From Sinorhizobium arboris LMG 14919 (GTDB lineage Bacteria; Pseudomonadota; Alphaproteobacteria; Rhizobiales; Rhizobiaceae): DNA of 64,000 nucleotides. This document shows positions 23,489 through 36,146 of the stretch, one piece after another. Position 1 is the stretch's first letter, and every line of letters starts with the position of its first letter. Location of the stretch: NCBI RefSeq assembly GCF_000427465.1, contig NZ_ATYB01000008.1:992001-1056000 (forward strand), in the 5' to 3' direction. The translations under genes and the position numbers were made by a program. A model generated the notes under the pieces. The model saw only the letters and a list, made by a program, of their open reading frames with translations. It was not told the origin of the DNA and made no database searches.

Positions 23489-25576
23489 ATGAATGTTTCG
23501 CAGCAGATCGGATCCCGCGCCGCCGCATCGGAGGGCAGCATGGCCGATGCCATCCGGTTTCTTTCCATGGATGCCGTGCAAAAGGCCAATTCCGGCCACC
23601 CCGGCATGCCGATGGGCATGGCCGACGCGGTGACCGTGCTCTTCAACCGCTTCCTCAAAATCGATCCCTCGCGGCCCGACTGGCCGGATCGCGACCGTTT
23701 CGTCCTTTCTGCCGGCCACGGCTCGATGCTGCTCTATGCCATCCATCACCTGATCGGCTTTGCCGACATGCCGATGGCGGAGCTCTCGGCGTTCCGCCAG
23801 TTCGGCTCGAAGACGGCCGGCCATCCCGAATATGGCCATGCCCTCGGTATCGAGACCACCACCGGCCCGCTGGGTCAGGGGATCTCGACCGCTGTCGGCA
23901 TGGCTATCGCCGAACAGATGATGGCCGCCCGCTTCGGCAGTGCGCTCTGCAACCACTTCACTTACGTGGTCGCCGGCGACGGCTGCCTGCAGGAGGGGAT
24001 CAGCCACGAGGCAATCGACCTTGCCGGACATTTGAAATTGCGCAAGCTCATCGTGCTGTGGGACGATAACCGGATATCGATCGACGGCTCAACCGATCTC
24101 TCCACCTCGATGAACCAGCTTGCGCGTTTCCGCGCCGCCGGCTGGGACGCGCAAGCGGTCGACGGCCACGACCCTGATACGGTGGCAAAGGCCATCGAAC
24201 GGGCGCGCCGGACCCGCAAGCCGTCGCTGATCGCCTGCCGCACTCGGATAGGCAAGGGTGCCGCCAGCATGGAGGGCTCGCACAAGATCCACGGCGCGGC
24301 GCTCGGCGAAAAGGAGATCGCTGCCACGCGCGAAAAACTCGGCTGGCCGCATCCGCCCTTCTTCGTTCCGCCCGAGATCAAGGCCGCCTGGCAAAAGGTG
24401 GCGGCGCGGGGCCGCATGGCCCGGGAGGCCTGGGAAATCCGCCTTGACGCTTCGCGCTCGAAAAAGCGCTACGAGCAGACCATAGAGCGGCAGCTCGATG
24501 GCGAGCTCGGCGATCTGCTTGCAAGATTCCGGAGGGCGCATCGCACAAGGGCTACGAAGGTCGCGACGCGTCAGGCCTCGCAGATGGCTCTGGAGGTCAT
24601 CAACGGCGCCACCGCTTTGACGATTGGCGGCTCGGCCGACCTGACCGGCTCCAACCTGACGCTGACCTCGCAGACCCAGCCCATCTCGCCGGGCAATTTC
24701 AAGGGCCGCTACCTGCATTACGGCATCCGCGAGCACGGTATGGCGGCCGCCATGAACGGCATTGCCTTGCATGGCGGTTTCATTCCCTATGGCGGCACCT
24801 TCCTGGTCTTTTCCGACTATGCACGCGGTGCGATGCGCCTTTCGGCCCTGATGCGCCTGCCGGTCATCTACGTGCTGACCCATGATTCCATCGGGCTCGG
24901 CGAAGACGGGCCGACCCACCAGCCGGTCGAGCATCTGGCCATGCTGCGCGCCACGCCCAACCTCAACGTCTTCCGTCCGGCAGACATCATCGAGACGGCA
25001 GAATGCTGGGAGATCGCGCTTGGCGAAAAGAAGACGCCGAGCGTCCTCGCCCTTTCGCGGCAAGCCCTGCCGATGCTGCGCCGGACGGACGGGAACGAGA
25101 ACCTGTCGGCGCTCGGGGCCTATGTCCTGAGGGAAGCGCGCGGCGACCGGGACATCACGCTTCTTGCCACGGGATCCGAAGTCGAGATCGCCGTCGCTGC
25201 AGCGGAGCGCCTGCAGGCCGAAGAAGGGATAGCAGCGGCGGTCGTCTCCATGCCGTGCTGGGAGAAGTTCGAGGCTCAGGACGCGGCCTATCGCAGCCAA
25301 GTCCTCGGAGATGCACCGCGCATCGCCATCGAGGCGGCGGGTCGCCTCGGCTGGGACCGCTGGATAGGCCCCGACTGTGCTTTCGTCGGCATGACCGGCT
25401 TCGGTGCCTCGGCGCCGGCCGGAGACCTCTACCGGCATTTCGGCATTACCGCCGACCATGTCGTCGCAGAAGCCTTGGAGCTTCTCCGCCGGGCATACCC
25501 GGAAACGCCGCCCATAGGCGGCCGCACCGGCCCGCAAACGGTCGCCCATATCGTCAGATCATCCGAGGAGGCATGA
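23489..25576 (+). CDS. cbbT: Transketolase
   Basis: A 695-aa thiamine-diphosphate transketolase of the Calvin cycle. The N-terminal PP domain shows [25 protein letters not shown] and the TPP motif [13 protein letters not shown] ending in WDDNRIS. The Pyr domain has the [18 protein letters not shown] catalytic Glu region and [18 protein letters not shown]. The start is the ATG 10 bp after cbbP, preceded by TGAGGAGAACATC. It overlaps the region before cbbA, whose SD lies inside its last codons. Confidence 0.96.
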   Translation: MNVSQQIGSRAAASEGSMADAIRFLSMDAVQKANSGHPGMPMGMADAVTVLFNRFLKIDPSRPDWPDRDRFVLSAGHGSMLLYAIHHLIGFADMPMAELSAFRQFGSKTAGHPEYGHALGIETTTGPLGQGISTAVGMAIAEQMMAARFGSALCNHFTYVVAGDGCLQEGISHEAIDLAGHLKLRKLIVLWDDNRISIDGSTDLSTSMNQLARFRAAGWDAQAVDGHDPDTVAKAIERARRTRKPSLIACRTRIGKGAASMEGSHKIHGAALGEKEIAATREKLGWPHPPFFVPPEIKAAWQKVAARGRMAREAWEIRLDASRSKKRYEQTIERQLDGELGDLLARFRRAHRTRATKVATRQASQMALEVINGATALTIGGSADLTGSNLTLTSQTQPISPGNFKGRYLHYGIREHGMAAAMNGIALHGGFIPYGGTFLVFSDYARGAMRLSALMRLPVIYVLTHDSIGLGEDGPTHQPVEHLAMLRATPNLNVFRPADIIETAECWEIALGEKKTPSVLALSRQALPMLRRTDGNENLSALGAYVLREARGDRDITLLATGSEVEIAVAAAERLQAEEGIAAAVVSMPCWEKFEAQDAAYRSQVLGDAPRIAIEAAGRLGWDRWIGPDCAFVGMTGFGASAPAGDLYRHFGITADHVVAEALELLRRAYPETPPIGGRTGPQTVAHIVRSSEEA

Positions 25577-25578
25577 CA

Positions 25579-28151
<2,573 letters not shown>

Positions 28152-28190
28152 CGGACCTGACCTGACGGGCACAAGAGAAGGAGAGACGAC

Positions 28191-28580
28191 ATGCGTATCA
28201 CCCAGGGATGCTTCTCGTTCCTGCCGGACCTGACCGACGAGCAGATCACGGCACAGGTAGAATACTGCCTCGAAAAGGGTTGGGCGATCGGCGTCGAATA
28301 TACCGACGACCCCCATCCCAGAAACACCTATTGGGAAATGTGGGGCAATCCCATGTTCGATCTCAAGGACGCCAAGGGCGTGATGATGGAACTGGAGGAT
28401 TGCCGCAAGGCCCATCCGCAGGACTATATCCGCCTCAACGCCTTCGATTCCAGCCGCGGCCTGGAGACGGTGACGATGTCCTTCATCGTCAACCGCCCCG
28501 ATAACGAGCCCAGTCTCAGGATGACCCGGACCGAGAGCAACGGCCGCAGCCAGCATTATATGTGGGAAACGCAGCGATAG
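28191..28580 (+). CDS. cbbS: RuBisCO small subunit
   Basis: A 129-aa form IC small subunit. It contains [30 protein letters not shown] and the [11 protein letters not shown] loop. The C-terminal extension ([20 protein letters not shown]) is characteristic of red-type small subunits, which help self-assembly. It lies 39 bp after cbbL and 11 bp before cbbX, in one transcript. Confidence 0.97.
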   Translation: MRITQGCFSFLPDLTDEQITAQVEYCLEKGWAIGVEYTDDPHPRNTYWEMWGNPMFDLKDAKGVMMELEDCRKAHPQDYIRLNAFDSSRGLETVTMSFIVNRPDNEPSLRMTRTESNGRSQHYMWETQR

Positions 28581-28591
28581 GAGGAGCGACA

Positions 28592-29527
28592 ATGCTGATG
28601 CCGGATGCTCCATCTACCACCGAGAGCCTGCCGACTTCGGTCGACCTCGCCGAGGAATACCAAGCCTCCGGCGTCGCCGAAATCCTCGACGAACTCGACC
28701 GGGAACTCGTGGGCTTGAAACCCGTGAAGCAGCGTATCCGCGAGACGGCGGCACTGCTTCTCGTCGAGCGGGCCCGCCGCGCAATGGGCCTCAGCCATGA
28801 GCCGCCATCGCTGCATATGAGCTTCACGGGGAACCCCGGCACCGGCAAGACGACTGTGGCGCTGCGCATGGCCAACCTGCTGCACAGGCTCGGCTATATC
28901 CGCAAGGGCCATCTGGTGTCGGTGACGCGCGACGACCTGGTCGGACAATATATCGGCCACACCGCACCCAAGACCAAGGAGATCCTGAAGAAGGCGATGG
29001 GGGGCGTGCTCTTCATCGACGAGGCCTATTACCTCTACCGCCCGGACAACGAACGCGATTACGGTCAGGAAGCGATCGAGATCCTGCTGCAGGTGATGGA
29101 GAACAACCGCGACGACCTGGTCGTCATTCTCGCCGGCTATGCCGATCGCATGGATCGCTTTTTCGAGAGCAATCCGGGTTTCCGCTCGCGTATTGCCCAC
29201 CACATAGACTTCCCTGACTATGACGACGAGGAACTGCTGTCGATCGCCGAGAGCATGCTCAGCCGGCAGGGGTACCGCTTCGACAGCAAGGCGTCTGCCG
29301 TCATGAGCGACTATATCGCGCGCCGCCGGCGCCAGCCGCATTTCGCTAATGCGCGCTCGATTCGCAACGCGCTCGACCGGGCCCGGCTGCGACAGGCGAA
29401 CCGCCTGTTCGAGGAAAGCGCCGGACCGGTCGATGCCGAACAGCTGTCGACCATAACCGCTCGGGACATTGCCGCAAGCCGCGTGTTCGCCACAGTCGAG
29501 CCCAGCCATACGGGGACAGCGCCATGA
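28592..29527 (+). CDS. cbbX: Red-type RuBisCO activase CbbX
   Basis: A 311-aa AAA+ protein that remodels RuBisCO inhibited by RuBP. Walker A is GNPGTGKTT (80-88), the pore-loop motif YIGHTA (120-125) and Walker [11 protein letters not shown] (140-149). The sensor/arginine region [18 protein letters not shown] is also present. The start is placed at the ATG after GGAGGAGCGACA; an earlier in-frame ATG lies inside cbbS. It overlaps the epimerase gene by ATGA. Confidence 0.96.
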   Translation: MLMPDAPSTTESLPTSVDLAEEYQASGVAEILDELDRELVGLKPVKQRIRETAALLLVERARRAMGLSHEPPSLHMSFTGNPGTGKTTVALRMANLLHRLGYIRKGHLVSVTRDDLVGQYIGHTAPKTKEILKKAMGGVLFIDEAYYLYRPDNERDYGQEAIEILLQVMENNRDDLVVILAGYADRMDRFFESNPGFRSRIAHHIDFPDYDDEELLSIAESMLSRQGYRFDSKASAVMSDYIARRRRQPHFANARSIRNALDRARLRQANRLFEESAGPVDAEQLSTITARDIAASRVFATVEPSHTGTAP

Positions 29528-30210
29528 ATGAGAAAACCATCATAGCCCCTTCCGTTCTTTCGGCCGATTTCTCGCGGCTCGGCGAAGAGGTCGAGGCCGT
29601 ATGCCGGGCCGGTGCGGACTGGATCCATCTCGACGTGATGGACGGCCACTTCGTGCCCAATATCACTTTCGGCCCTCCGGTCATCAAGGCGCTGCGGGAC
29701 CGCACGGACAAGGTGTTCGATTGCCATTTGATGATCGCACCACCCACGCCCTATCTCGGCGCTTTCGCCTGTGCCGGCTGCGACATCATCACCGTGCACG
29801 CCGAAGCGACCACGCATCTTGATCGCTCGCTGCAGGCCATCCGCGACGTCGGCTGCAAGGCGGGCGTATCGCTCAATCCCTCGACGCCGGAGAGCGTCAT
29901 CGAATATGTGCTGGACCGGCTGGACCTCGTCCTCCTGATGACGGTCAATCCGGGCTTCGGCGGTCAGGATTTCATTCCGGCCGTGGTCGACAAGGTGCGG
30001 CGGGTGAAGTCGATGATCGGCGGCCGTCCGATCCACATAGAAATAGATGGCGGCGTGACGCCGGAAACCGCACCGCTCGTTGCCGCGGCCGGGGCCGATG
30101 TGCTGGTTGCCGGCTCGGCGGTATTCAAGGGCGGCGGCGAGGAGCACTACGCCAGGAACATCGCCGCCATCCGCGCCGCCTCCGATGGGGCCATCAGGAA
30201 GGCAGCGTGA
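29524..30210 (+). CDS. cbbE: Ribulose-phosphate 3-epimerase
   Basis: A 228-aa TIM-barrel epimerase (also called ppe or rpe), regenerating ribulose-5-phosphate from xylulose-5-phosphate. Metal-ligand motifs are [25 protein letters not shown], and [14 protein letters not shown] followed by [13 protein letters not shown]. It is translationally coupled to cbbX by the ATGA overlap. No phosphoglycerate kinase or GAPDH gene is in this operon. Confidence 0.95.
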   Translation: MNEKTIIAPSVLSADFSRLGEEVEAVCRAGADWIHLDVMDGHFVPNITFGPPVIKALRDRTDKVFDCHLMIAPPTPYLGAFACAGCDIITVHAEATTHLDRSLQAIRDVGCKAGVSLNPSTPESVIEYVLDRLDLVLLMTVNPGFGGQDFIPAVVDKVRRVKSMIGGRPIHIEIDGGVTPETAPLVAAAGADVLVAGSAVFKGGGEEHYARNIAAIRAASDGAIRKAA

Positions 30211-30213
30211 ACC

Positions 30214-30804
30214 ATGGCCGCTATACCGCCCCTTTGTGATTTCGGCTGGCCTGCCATCGACGCCAAGCTTCCCGGCGTCGATGGCTTCACCCACTCCATA
30301 TTCGAGCAGACCGGCCCGAAGGGGCTGGTCGTTGCCTTTATCTGCAATCACTGCCCCTATGTGAAAGCGGTCATCGCCCGGATCGTGCGGGACGCGATCG
30401 ACCTCAGGGCCCATGGGATCGGCTTCGTGGCCGTTAACTCCAACGACGCCGGCAATTACCCGCAGGACTCGTTCGAAAACATGAGGCGCTTCGCTTCGCA
30501 AAATGCCCTGCCCTTTCCTTATCTCCACGACGAGGACCAATCCGTCGCCAAGGCCTACAGCGCCGTCTGCACGCCCGACTTCTTCGGCTTCAACAAGGAC
30601 ATGAGGCTGCAATATCGCGGGCGGCTGGACGCCTCGCGCAAGGAGATCGGTCCTGCCGATCTCAGACGCGATCTCTACGAGGCGATGGTCATGGTCGCGC
30701 TGTTCGGCAAGGGACCGGCCGAGCAGCAGCCTTCCATAGGCTGTACCATCAAATGGAAGATTTCGGCTTTTCAGCCGTTCACCATCGCGCCACGCGTCTT
30801 CTGA
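30214..30804 (+). CDS. Thioredoxin-like AhpC/TSA-family protein at the end of the cbb operon
   Basis: A 196-aa cytoplasmic thioredoxin-fold protein. The redox site is Cys44-x-x-Cys47 in FICNHCPYVKAVI, followed by GFVAVNSNDAGNYPQDSFEN and CTPDFFGFNKDMRL, the pattern of AhpC/TSA thioredoxin-family proteins. It starts 3 bp after the epimerase stop, so it belongs to the cbb transcript. It may regulate Calvin-cycle enzymes through thiols or simply be a peroxide-stress passenger; neither is shown. There is no signal peptide. Confidence 0.88.
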   Translation: MAAIPPLCDFGWPAIDAKLPGVDGFTHSIFEQTGPKGLVVAFICNHCPYVKAVIARIVRDAIDLRAHGIGFVAVNSNDAGNYPQDSFENMRRFASQNALPFPYLHDEDQSVAKAYSAVCTPDFFGFNKDMRLQYRGRLDASRKEIGPADLRRDLYEAMVMVALFGKGPAEQQPSIGCTIKWKISAFQPFTIAPRVF

Positions 30805-30966
30805 TACGCCACGACGCACGACATCCGAGCAAAGACCCGTCGATACCACTGGCTCTCGTCGCAGCAGCGCCGCGTCTGCGGCGCGGAAGAGAATTCAGAC
30901 CAGGAACTCGGCTGACTGAATTCCTGTGACAGGACAGGATAGAAAGCGACCGCGGAAACGCCTCAG

Positions 30967-31011
30967 CCCCGCCCGTCGAAATGCCTCTTCGATGAGAGGC
31001 GACGGGCGGGG
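30967..31011. terminator. Large stem-loop between the convergent cbb and gfa gene clusters
   Basis: A perfect 12-bp outer stem (CCCCGCCCGTCG / CGACGGGCGGGG) encloses an inner 5-bp stem CCTCT / AGAGG, with a 5-nt bulge on one side. It lies in the 258-bp gap where the cbb operon and the long minus-strand gene run converge, so it probably ends both. The rest of the gap shows nothing recognisable. Confidence 0.75.
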
Positions 31012-31062
31012 TCCGAGGGAGGAGACGGTCGGCTGGCGGAGCGGAGTCCCCATGTCGACAGG

Positions 31063-31632
31063 TCAGGCCGGCAGGGCGCCGGTCTGTTTGGCGATATGCG
31101 TGGCGATCGCGTCCATCAGAGGCGGAGACAAGCAATCGTAGGGTTGCAAGCCGAGTTCCTTCAGCCGTGCCCGTATCTCCGGCATGCTCTCCGGGTTCAC
31201 TCCGCTTTCGATGATCGAGGAAACGAAGGCAGCAAATTCAGGGGGCGACCAGCCCGTTTCGTTGCTAAGCTCGGTATGGACGAAATCGAGACCGTAGAAT
31301 GGGTGCTTGGTGTTTTCGATCCGGCCATACATGTGCGTGCCGCAGTCGCGACAGGCGTAACGCTGGATCGTCGCGCTCGGGTCGACGATCTGCAATTTTT
31401 CCGCACCCGAGGTGACCTCCACGTTGTCGCGGCCGACGACGGCGATCTGCGCAAAAATGGCGCCCTCGGGTTTCCAGCATTTGGTGCAGCCGCAGGCATG
31501 GTTGTGCGCCGTCTGCGAGCCGATCCGCACGGTCACCGGATCTGTGGCGCATTTGCATTTCAGCGTACCGCCGGCAAAGCCTGGACTGGCAGGCGGAAAG
31601 CCGTTGTCGATGGACGGATGTAGCTTGAGCAT
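31063..31632 (-). CDS. gfa: Glutathione-dependent formaldehyde-activating enzyme
   Basis: A 189-aa Gfa protein that accelerates condensation of formaldehyde with glutathione to S-hydroxymethylglutathione, the substrate of AdhC. Zinc-binding cysteines are in [21 protein letters not shown] and [11 protein letters not shown]. It starts at the ATG after CGAGGAGGAACC. It is the last gene of the minus-strand run and lies 120 bp from the ABC permease gene, so it may also have its own promoter. Confidence 0.94.
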   Translation of the reverse strand: MLKLHPSIDNGFPPASPGFAGGTLKCKCATDPVTVRIGSQTAHNHACGCTKCWKPEGAIFAQIAVVGRDNVEVTSGAEKLQIVDPSATIQRYACRDCGTHMYGRIENTKHPFYGLDFVHTELSNETGWSPPEFAAFVSSIIESGVNPESMPEIRARLKELGLQPYDCLSPPLMDAIATHIAKQTGALPA

Positions 31633-31752
31633 TGGTTCCTCCTCGGCTTTGAACGTCCTTCGTTCGCAAGCAGGATCAGTTGAAATGCGGCTCGCGGCAA
31701 TATAGCGGAAAGTGTCGGTTTTCGGCGTCGGACGCCCAGATGGCGCCCGGCT

Positions 31753-32544
31753 TCAGCCTTTTGGACGAAGCATGGCGCGGGCAGGATTGTAGCCCCAGAG
31801 TGCGGCGAGCATGAACAGGACGAAGCATGCGCCGACCCAGGCGAGTGCCGTCAAATTGAGTTCGCCGTATAGCGCGAAGCGTATCAGCTCGACCGCGTAG
31901 GTGAATGGATTGAGGGCGCAGATGTCGCGCAGCAGCGGAGAACTCTCGGCCATCTTCCACAGCGGATAAAGTGCGGAGGACAGGAAGAACATCGGAAAGA
32001 TGACGAAGTTCATGACGCCGGCGAAGTTCTCGAGTTGACGCACGGTCGAGGATATCAGCAGGCCGAAGGCACCGAGCATCAGTCCGCTGATGACCAGGGC
32101 CGGCAGCACCGCGACGTAGCCGACCGGCGGCACGGTGATGCCGGTCAGCGCCGCGATTGCCAGGAACACCGCCACCTGCAGGATGGAGACGATCACCCCG
32201 GCCAGAAGCTTCGAGAAAAGCAGCCACCAGCGCGGCAGAGGCGAGGTCAGCAGGAGGCGCATGGACCCCATCTCCTGGTCATAGACCAGCGCCAGCGAAG
32301 ATTGCATGCCATTGAAGAGCTGGATCATCCCGCAAAGGCCCGGAAGGATGTAGACCTCATAGGTGATATAGGTCTGGTAGGGCGGGATGATCGACACGCC
32401 GAGCGCAGCGCGGAAGCCGGCGGCAAAAACGATCAGCCAGACGAGCGGGCGGACGAGCGCCGCCAGAAACCGTCCGCGCTGGCGGACGAAGCGCAGGTTT
32501 TCCCGGGTGACGATTGCTGAAAGCGCGATCAGCCATGCCTTCAT
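31753..32544 (-). CDS. ABC-2 type permease, PQQ-dependent alcohol-dehydrogenase system
   Basis: A 263-aa membrane protein with six hydrophobic helices and the ABC-2 hallmark LTSPLPRWWLLFSKLLAGV coupling segment. ABC-2 permeases usually export. Genes of this type, paired with the adjacent ATPase, are a recognised companion of PQQ-dependent alcohol dehydrogenases, but the transported molecule is unknown. It overlaps the ATPase gene by ATGA. Confidence 0.9.
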   Translation of the reverse strand: MKAWLIALSAIVTRENLRFVRQRGRFLAALVRPLVWLIVFAAGFRAALGVSIIPPYQTYITYEVYILPGLCGMIQLFNGMQSSLALVYDQEMGSMRLLLTSPLPRWWLLFSKLLAGVIVSILQVAVFLAIAALTGITVPPVGYVAVLPALVISGLMLGAFGLLISSTVRQLENFAGVMNFVIFPMFFLSSALYPLWKMAESSPLLRDICALNPFTYAVELIRFALYGELNLTALAWVGACFVLFMLAALWGYNPARAMLRPKG

Positions 32545-33269
32545 GCCGGAACCTCCCGCCCCTCGGCCGTCATCGACAGGAACGCCTTGGCGAGCCCCTG
32601 CCCGCCCGAGAGCTCTCCGGCGCTGCCATCGCTCAGCACCTTGCCGCGATGCAGCACCACGACCTGATCCGTCGGCCGGATCTCGTCGACCAGATGGGTC
32701 GCCCAGAGCACCGCCAGCCCGCTCTCGGCGAGCAGATGCACATGATCGGTGATCGCCTGCCGGGCGGCAGCGTCCAGCCCGACCGTCGGCTCGTCGAGCA
32801 ACAAGATCTGCGGCTTGTGGATCAGGGCCCGTGCGATCTCCATGCGCCGCCGGTGACCGCCGTTGAGCGCACGTACCTGTTCGTCGGCCCGCTCGGCCAT
32901 GCCGAGCTGCGTCAGCGCCGATTCGATCGCCACAGCGGCCTGCCGACCCGACAAGCCATGAAGCCCTGCGAAATAGCGCAGGTTGCGCCGCACCGAAATG
33001 TCAAGATCGAGGGTAGGCTGCTGGAACACCACCCCCATGCGCGCGAGCGCCGCACGCGGCTCGCGGGCTATGTCGAAACCGGCGACACCGATCCTGCCCG
33101 CGCTCGTCGCGAGCAGCCGGGTCAGGAGAGCGAACAGCGTCGATTTGCCCGCCCCATTCGGCCCGAGCAGCGCGCAGAACCGGCCGGTCTCCACGGAGAA
33201 GCTGACATCGTCGAGCGCCTTGGACTTTCCGTAGCTGTAGCTGACATGGCTGATCTCAAGCCCGATCAT
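32541..33269 (-). CDS. ABC transporter ATPase, PQQ-dependent alcohol-dehydrogenase system
   Basis: A 242-aa ATPase of the DrrA/CcmA-like group. Walker A is LLGPNGAGKSTLFALLTRLL; the signature is LNGGHRRRMEIARAL (degenerate, GGH instead of SGGQ); Walker B is QILLLDEPTVGLDAAA. A start at MIGLEISHVSYSYG is supported by GGAAGG before the ATG. It overlaps the preceding importer ATPase by 14 nt and the permease by 4 nt. By association it would move something needed by or produced from the quinoprotein pathway. Confidence 0.9.
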   Translation of the reverse strand: MIGLEISHVSYSYGKSKALDDVSFSVETGRFCALLGPNGAGKSTLFALLTRLLATSAGRIGVAGFDIAREPRAALARMGVVFQQPTLDLDISVRRNLRYFAGLHGLSGRQAAVAIESALTQLGMAERADEQVRALNGGHRRRMEIARALIHKPQILLLDEPTVGLDAAARQAITDHVHLLAESGLAVLWATHLVDEIRPTDQVVVLHRGKVLSDGSAGELSGGQGLAKAFLSMTAEGREVPA

Positions 33270-33903
33270 GGTGTCCTTCCCGGGAGGCCGGCGCCGGTCC
33301 TGCCGCAAACTCATCGACAATCGTCGCCGGTTTTCCGGCGAGACGGAGGCAACGCCGGGCAAGCCGCCGAGCCTCGGCCTCCGAATGGGTCACGAGAATG
33401 ACCGCTGGGGCGGTTTCCGCGATCAGCGCCTCGGTCAACGTCAACATATCCTCGGCCATCGCGGGATCGAGCGACACATAGGGCTCGTCCATGACCAGAA
33501 GCTCCGGCCGTCCGGCAAAGGCCCGCGCGAGTGCCAGGCGCCGCTGCTGGCCGAGCGACAGCTGTCCGGGAAAGAGCCCGGCCTTGTCGAGAATGCCGGT
33601 CCGCTCCAGCGCCGAGAGCGCACCTTGCGTGCCGAGTTGCGGATGCACCAGTGTCAGGTTCTCGATGACGCTTCTCCACGGCAGAAGGACGGGTTCCTGG
33701 AAAACCATGGCAATGTTTTCCGGTCGGGTAATCTCACCGTCGAAAGCGGTGTCGATGCCGGCGATGAGCCTGAGCAGCGTCGATTTGCCGATGCCCGACG
33801 GGCCGAGGATGGCAACGGTCTCCCCGATCTCCATCTCGAAACGGATGTCCCGCAGGACCTCCTCTTCGCCGAACGCCTTTCGGCTGACATCGACCTTGAT
33901 CAC
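33256..33903 (-). CDS. ABC importer ATPase (taurine/nitrate type)
   Basis: A 215-aa nucleotide-binding subunit. Walker A is LGPSGIGKSTLLRLIAG, the Q-loop region MVFQEPVLLPWRSV is the SsuB/TauB/NrtD style, the signature is LSLGQQRRLALARAF, and Walker B is LLVMDEPYVSLDP. It starts with GTG in a GTGA overlap with the permease stop. At 215 aa it is shorter than most SsuB homologues (about 250), lacking the tail. Its partners are the next two genes upstream. Confidence 0.9.
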   Translation of the reverse strand: MIKVDVSRKAFGEEEVLRDIRFEMEIGETVAILGPSGIGKSTLLRLIAGIDTAFDGEITRPENIAMVFQEPVLLPWRSVIENLTLVHPQLGTQGALSALERTGILDKAGLFPGQLSLGQQRRLALARAFAGRPELLVMDEPYVSLDPAMAEDMLTLTEALIAETAPAVILVTHSEAEARRLARRCLRLAGKPATIVDEFAAGPAPASREGHHDRA

Positions 33904-34661
33904 GCCGCCCTCCAGCGCCGCACCCGGCGTTCGGCCGGTTGCAGGAAAAATGCCTCCACCAGCAGCATCACGCCGATGAAGGAAAGCGCATAGACGAGCA
34001 CCATGGCAACGTTAAAAAGCTGGAAATAGAAATGGATCTGGAATCCGATCCCGCTGGAGCGGCCCAGAAACTCGACCACCAGCACGATCTTCCATATCAC
34101 GGCGATGCCGGACCGGGCGGCAGCGGCAATGAACGGCGCAAGCTGCGGCATGATCACGTGGCGCAGCCGCGCCAGCGGACGCATGCGATAAACCGCAGCC
34201 ATGGAGTCGAGGTCCGGGTCCAGCGCCCGGGCACCCTCGCGCAGAAGCGTCGCGACATTCGGGATCTTGTTCAGCACGACAGCGGTAATGGCGGCCGCTT
34301 CGTTGAGGCCAATCCAGATGTAGCACAGCACGATGAGCACGAGTGCCGGCAGGTTCAGAAACACGACGAGCCACGGGTCGAGCCATCGATCGACGGAGGC
34401 AACCCGCCCCATCAGGAAGCCGATCGCCACGCCGATCACCATGGCCGGCACGAATGCGCAAACCACACGCCACAGCGTCATGCCGAGGTGATAGGGCAAC
34501 GCGCCCGAACTGAACGCTTGCGCGAAGGGTGCCAAAAGCGCCCAGGGCTGGGGCAGGACGGACGCGTCGTCCGTGAAGCCGGCGGCCGCTATCCACAACA
34601 GCAACAGCAGCCCCAGCGACAATGCGCGCACCAAGGCAGGATGTTGCAGCGTCTTATTCAA
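33900..34661 (-). CDS. ABC importer permease (taurine/nitrate type)
   Basis: A 253-aa permease with about six helices and the EAA-type loop (REGARALDPDLDSMAAVYRM, RHVIMPQLAPFIAAAA). No ATG lies near the junction with the binding-protein gene. The likely start is a TTG overlapping its TAA by 8 nt; a more distal TTG at 34721 would give 20 extra polar residues. The family imports sulfonates, nitrate, thiamine precursors and similar. Here it is locked into a quinoprotein-associated gene run. Confidence 0.85.
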   Translation of the reverse strand: MNKTLQHPALVRALSLGLLLLLWIAAAGFTDDASVLPQPWALLAPFAQAFSSGALPYHLGMTLWRVVCAFVPAMVIGVAIGFLMGRVASVDRWLDPWLVVFLNLPALVLIVLCYIWIGLNEAAAITAVVLNKIPNVATLLREGARALDPDLDSMAAVYRMRPLARLRHVIMPQLAPFIAAAARSGIAVIWKIVLVVEFLGRSSGIGFQIHFYFQLFNVAMVLVYALSFIGVMLLVEAFFLQPAERRVRRWRAA

Positions 34662-35625
34662 GGTGCAGGAACAATCCGCTAGGCAGGCTTGTCGCCTTGC
34701 CGACGAGCTCTTCTCCGCCAAGTTCCGCCATCAGCCGCAGAAACCGGTCGGCCGCCGCCTCGTCGATCGGCTTGCCGCTCGGAATGCCGGCGCGATATCC
34801 ATCGCGCAGGGCAATGAATTCAGCGTCATCGGCCGCATTCATCTTGTCCCGCAATTCCTCCCACACCTCGTCATCGCTGCGCAGCAGATCCTTGGCCGCG
34901 CGCGAGGCCTTGTAAAGCCCCTTCACGATCTCCGGATGGACCGCGGCATATTCTCCCTTCAACACATAACCGAGGAGCGGCGTGTCAGGATCGAGCTTGA
35001 GTGCCGCCGCAGCATCCGAGACGGAGATCAGCTCATGCATGCCCTTGGCCCTCATCTTCGCAAGGAAGTGCCAGAAATTGATGGTACCCGCCGTCTCGCC
35101 TGACAGCGCCGACTTGAAGATCAAAGGCGGAGCGCCGAACACCTGCTCGGTTTCGGATGCGAGATCCATGCCATGCTGCTGCTTGGCATAGGCGCGCAGT
35201 ATCAGCCAGCTCTTGTCGAGCGGACCTCCAGCAATGCCGATCTTCTTGCCGGCAAGATCCGGCAGCGCCTTGATGCCGCTGTCGTCCTTGACCATCAGGC
35301 CGCCGACTGCCCGCGAATAGGGGATGAAAACATAATCCTTACCGGCGGCACGCTGGTTGGCCACCCAGATCCAGTCAGCCACCATGGTGTCGGCCTCACC
35401 GCCCTCGAAGGCGACGCGCGTCGCGCCGTTGTCCGCGTAGTCCCGGACTGCCAGCTCGAAACCGTTCTTACGGTCGAATTCGTGGGTCTTGATGGTGGAT
35501 ATTTCCCAGTTGACGGTTCCCGATGCAAGCATGGCCGCCCGCATTTGCGGCAGCTCCTCGGCTGCGGCCGCAGCCGGTCCGAATGCGAACAGGCAAGCGG
35601 CCACGATCAGTCTCAAGATCTTCAT
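34654..35625 (-). CDS. Substrate-binding protein of the taurine/nitrate-type importer
   Basis: A 323-aa exported protein, signal peptide MKILRLIVAACLFAFGPAAA. The mature part shows family features of SsuA/NMT1 proteins: GTVNWEISTIKTHEFD, AFEGGEADTMVADWIWVANQ and LPDLAGKKIGIAGGPLDKSW. The second lobe contains INFWHFLAKMRAKGMHELIS. The ligand is not readable. Its place in a methanol-oxidation locus makes an import role for a metal chelate or a one-carbon-linked compound conceivable, but that is speculation. Confidence 0.88.
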   Translation of the reverse strand: MKILRLIVAACLFAFGPAAAAAEELPQMRAAMLASGTVNWEISTIKTHEFDRKNGFELAVRDYADNGATRVAFEGGEADTMVADWIWVANQRAAGKDYVFIPYSRAVGGLMVKDDSGIKALPDLAGKKIGIAGGPLDKSWLILRAYAKQQHGMDLASETEQVFGAPPLIFKSALSGETAGTINFWHFLAKMRAKGMHELISVSDAAAALKLDPDTPLLGYVLKGEYAAVHPEIVKGLYKASRAAKDLLRSDDEVWEELRDKMNAADDAEFIALRDGYRAGIPSGKPIDEAAADRFLRLMAELGGEELVGKATSLPSGLFLHLE

Positions 35626-35688
35626 TTTTTCCTCCCCGGAACTGCCACCTTCGCGCGCCCTGTCCCGCGGACTTCTCGGGCGACAGTT

Positions 35689-36132
35689 TCACTGTATCGA
35701 AATCGATACTTTCTGGCTGTCGCTGGAGGTTTCCGGAATTTTCACTTCGTAGCTGCCCGGCTTTATCGCGATGAAGGACAGAGTTGCCGTGCCGGCTTCG
35801 TCGAATTCCAGACTGTCGATCGCCATTGGGCGAACCTCTATGCCGTTGACGACGATCTCGTTCATCCAGATCGCACGAAAGAACGGCGCACCGGTGATCG
35901 CCAGCTCCGCCGATCCGTCCGCCGTGATCCGCATTTCGTAGTATGCGCCGGACTGCAGCGTAATGGCACCCTTGCCGAGCGGTTTCCCTGACGCGAGCGT
36001 GATCTCGATCGGCTCACCGCGGTTGCATTTGGCAAGCAGCCCGGCAAAGCCGAAGTCACTGCAAAGCGGCGCGGCAACGGCCGGACTCGCCAGAAAGAGC
36101 GCGGCGAGCACCGCAAGAACCGATTTACGCAC
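35689..36132 (-). CDS. Exported beta-rich protein of unknown function, quinoprotein locus
   Basis: A 147-aa protein with a signal peptide (VRKSVLAVLAALFLASPAVA, read as Met at the GTG start). Two Cys lie close to the mature N-terminus (APLCSDFG and LLAKCNRG), then a beta-rich domain (GAYYEMRITADGSAELAITG, GTATLSFIAIKPGSYEVKIP) resembling a cupredoxin-like fold. No copper-type His-Cys-Met set is visible. The GTG start has an excellent GGGGAGGA SD 7 nt upstream. It lies between the beta-propeller gene and the importer binding protein, in the same direction. Confidence 0.75.
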   Translation of the reverse strand: MRKSVLAVLAALFLASPAVAAPLCSDFGFAGLLAKCNRGEPIEITLASGKPLGKGAITLQSGAYYEMRITADGSAELAITGAPFFRAIWMNEIVVNGIEVRPMAIDSLEFDEAGTATLSFIAIKPGSYEVKIPETSSDSQKVSISIQ

Positions 36133-36146
36133 GATGAATCCTCCCC

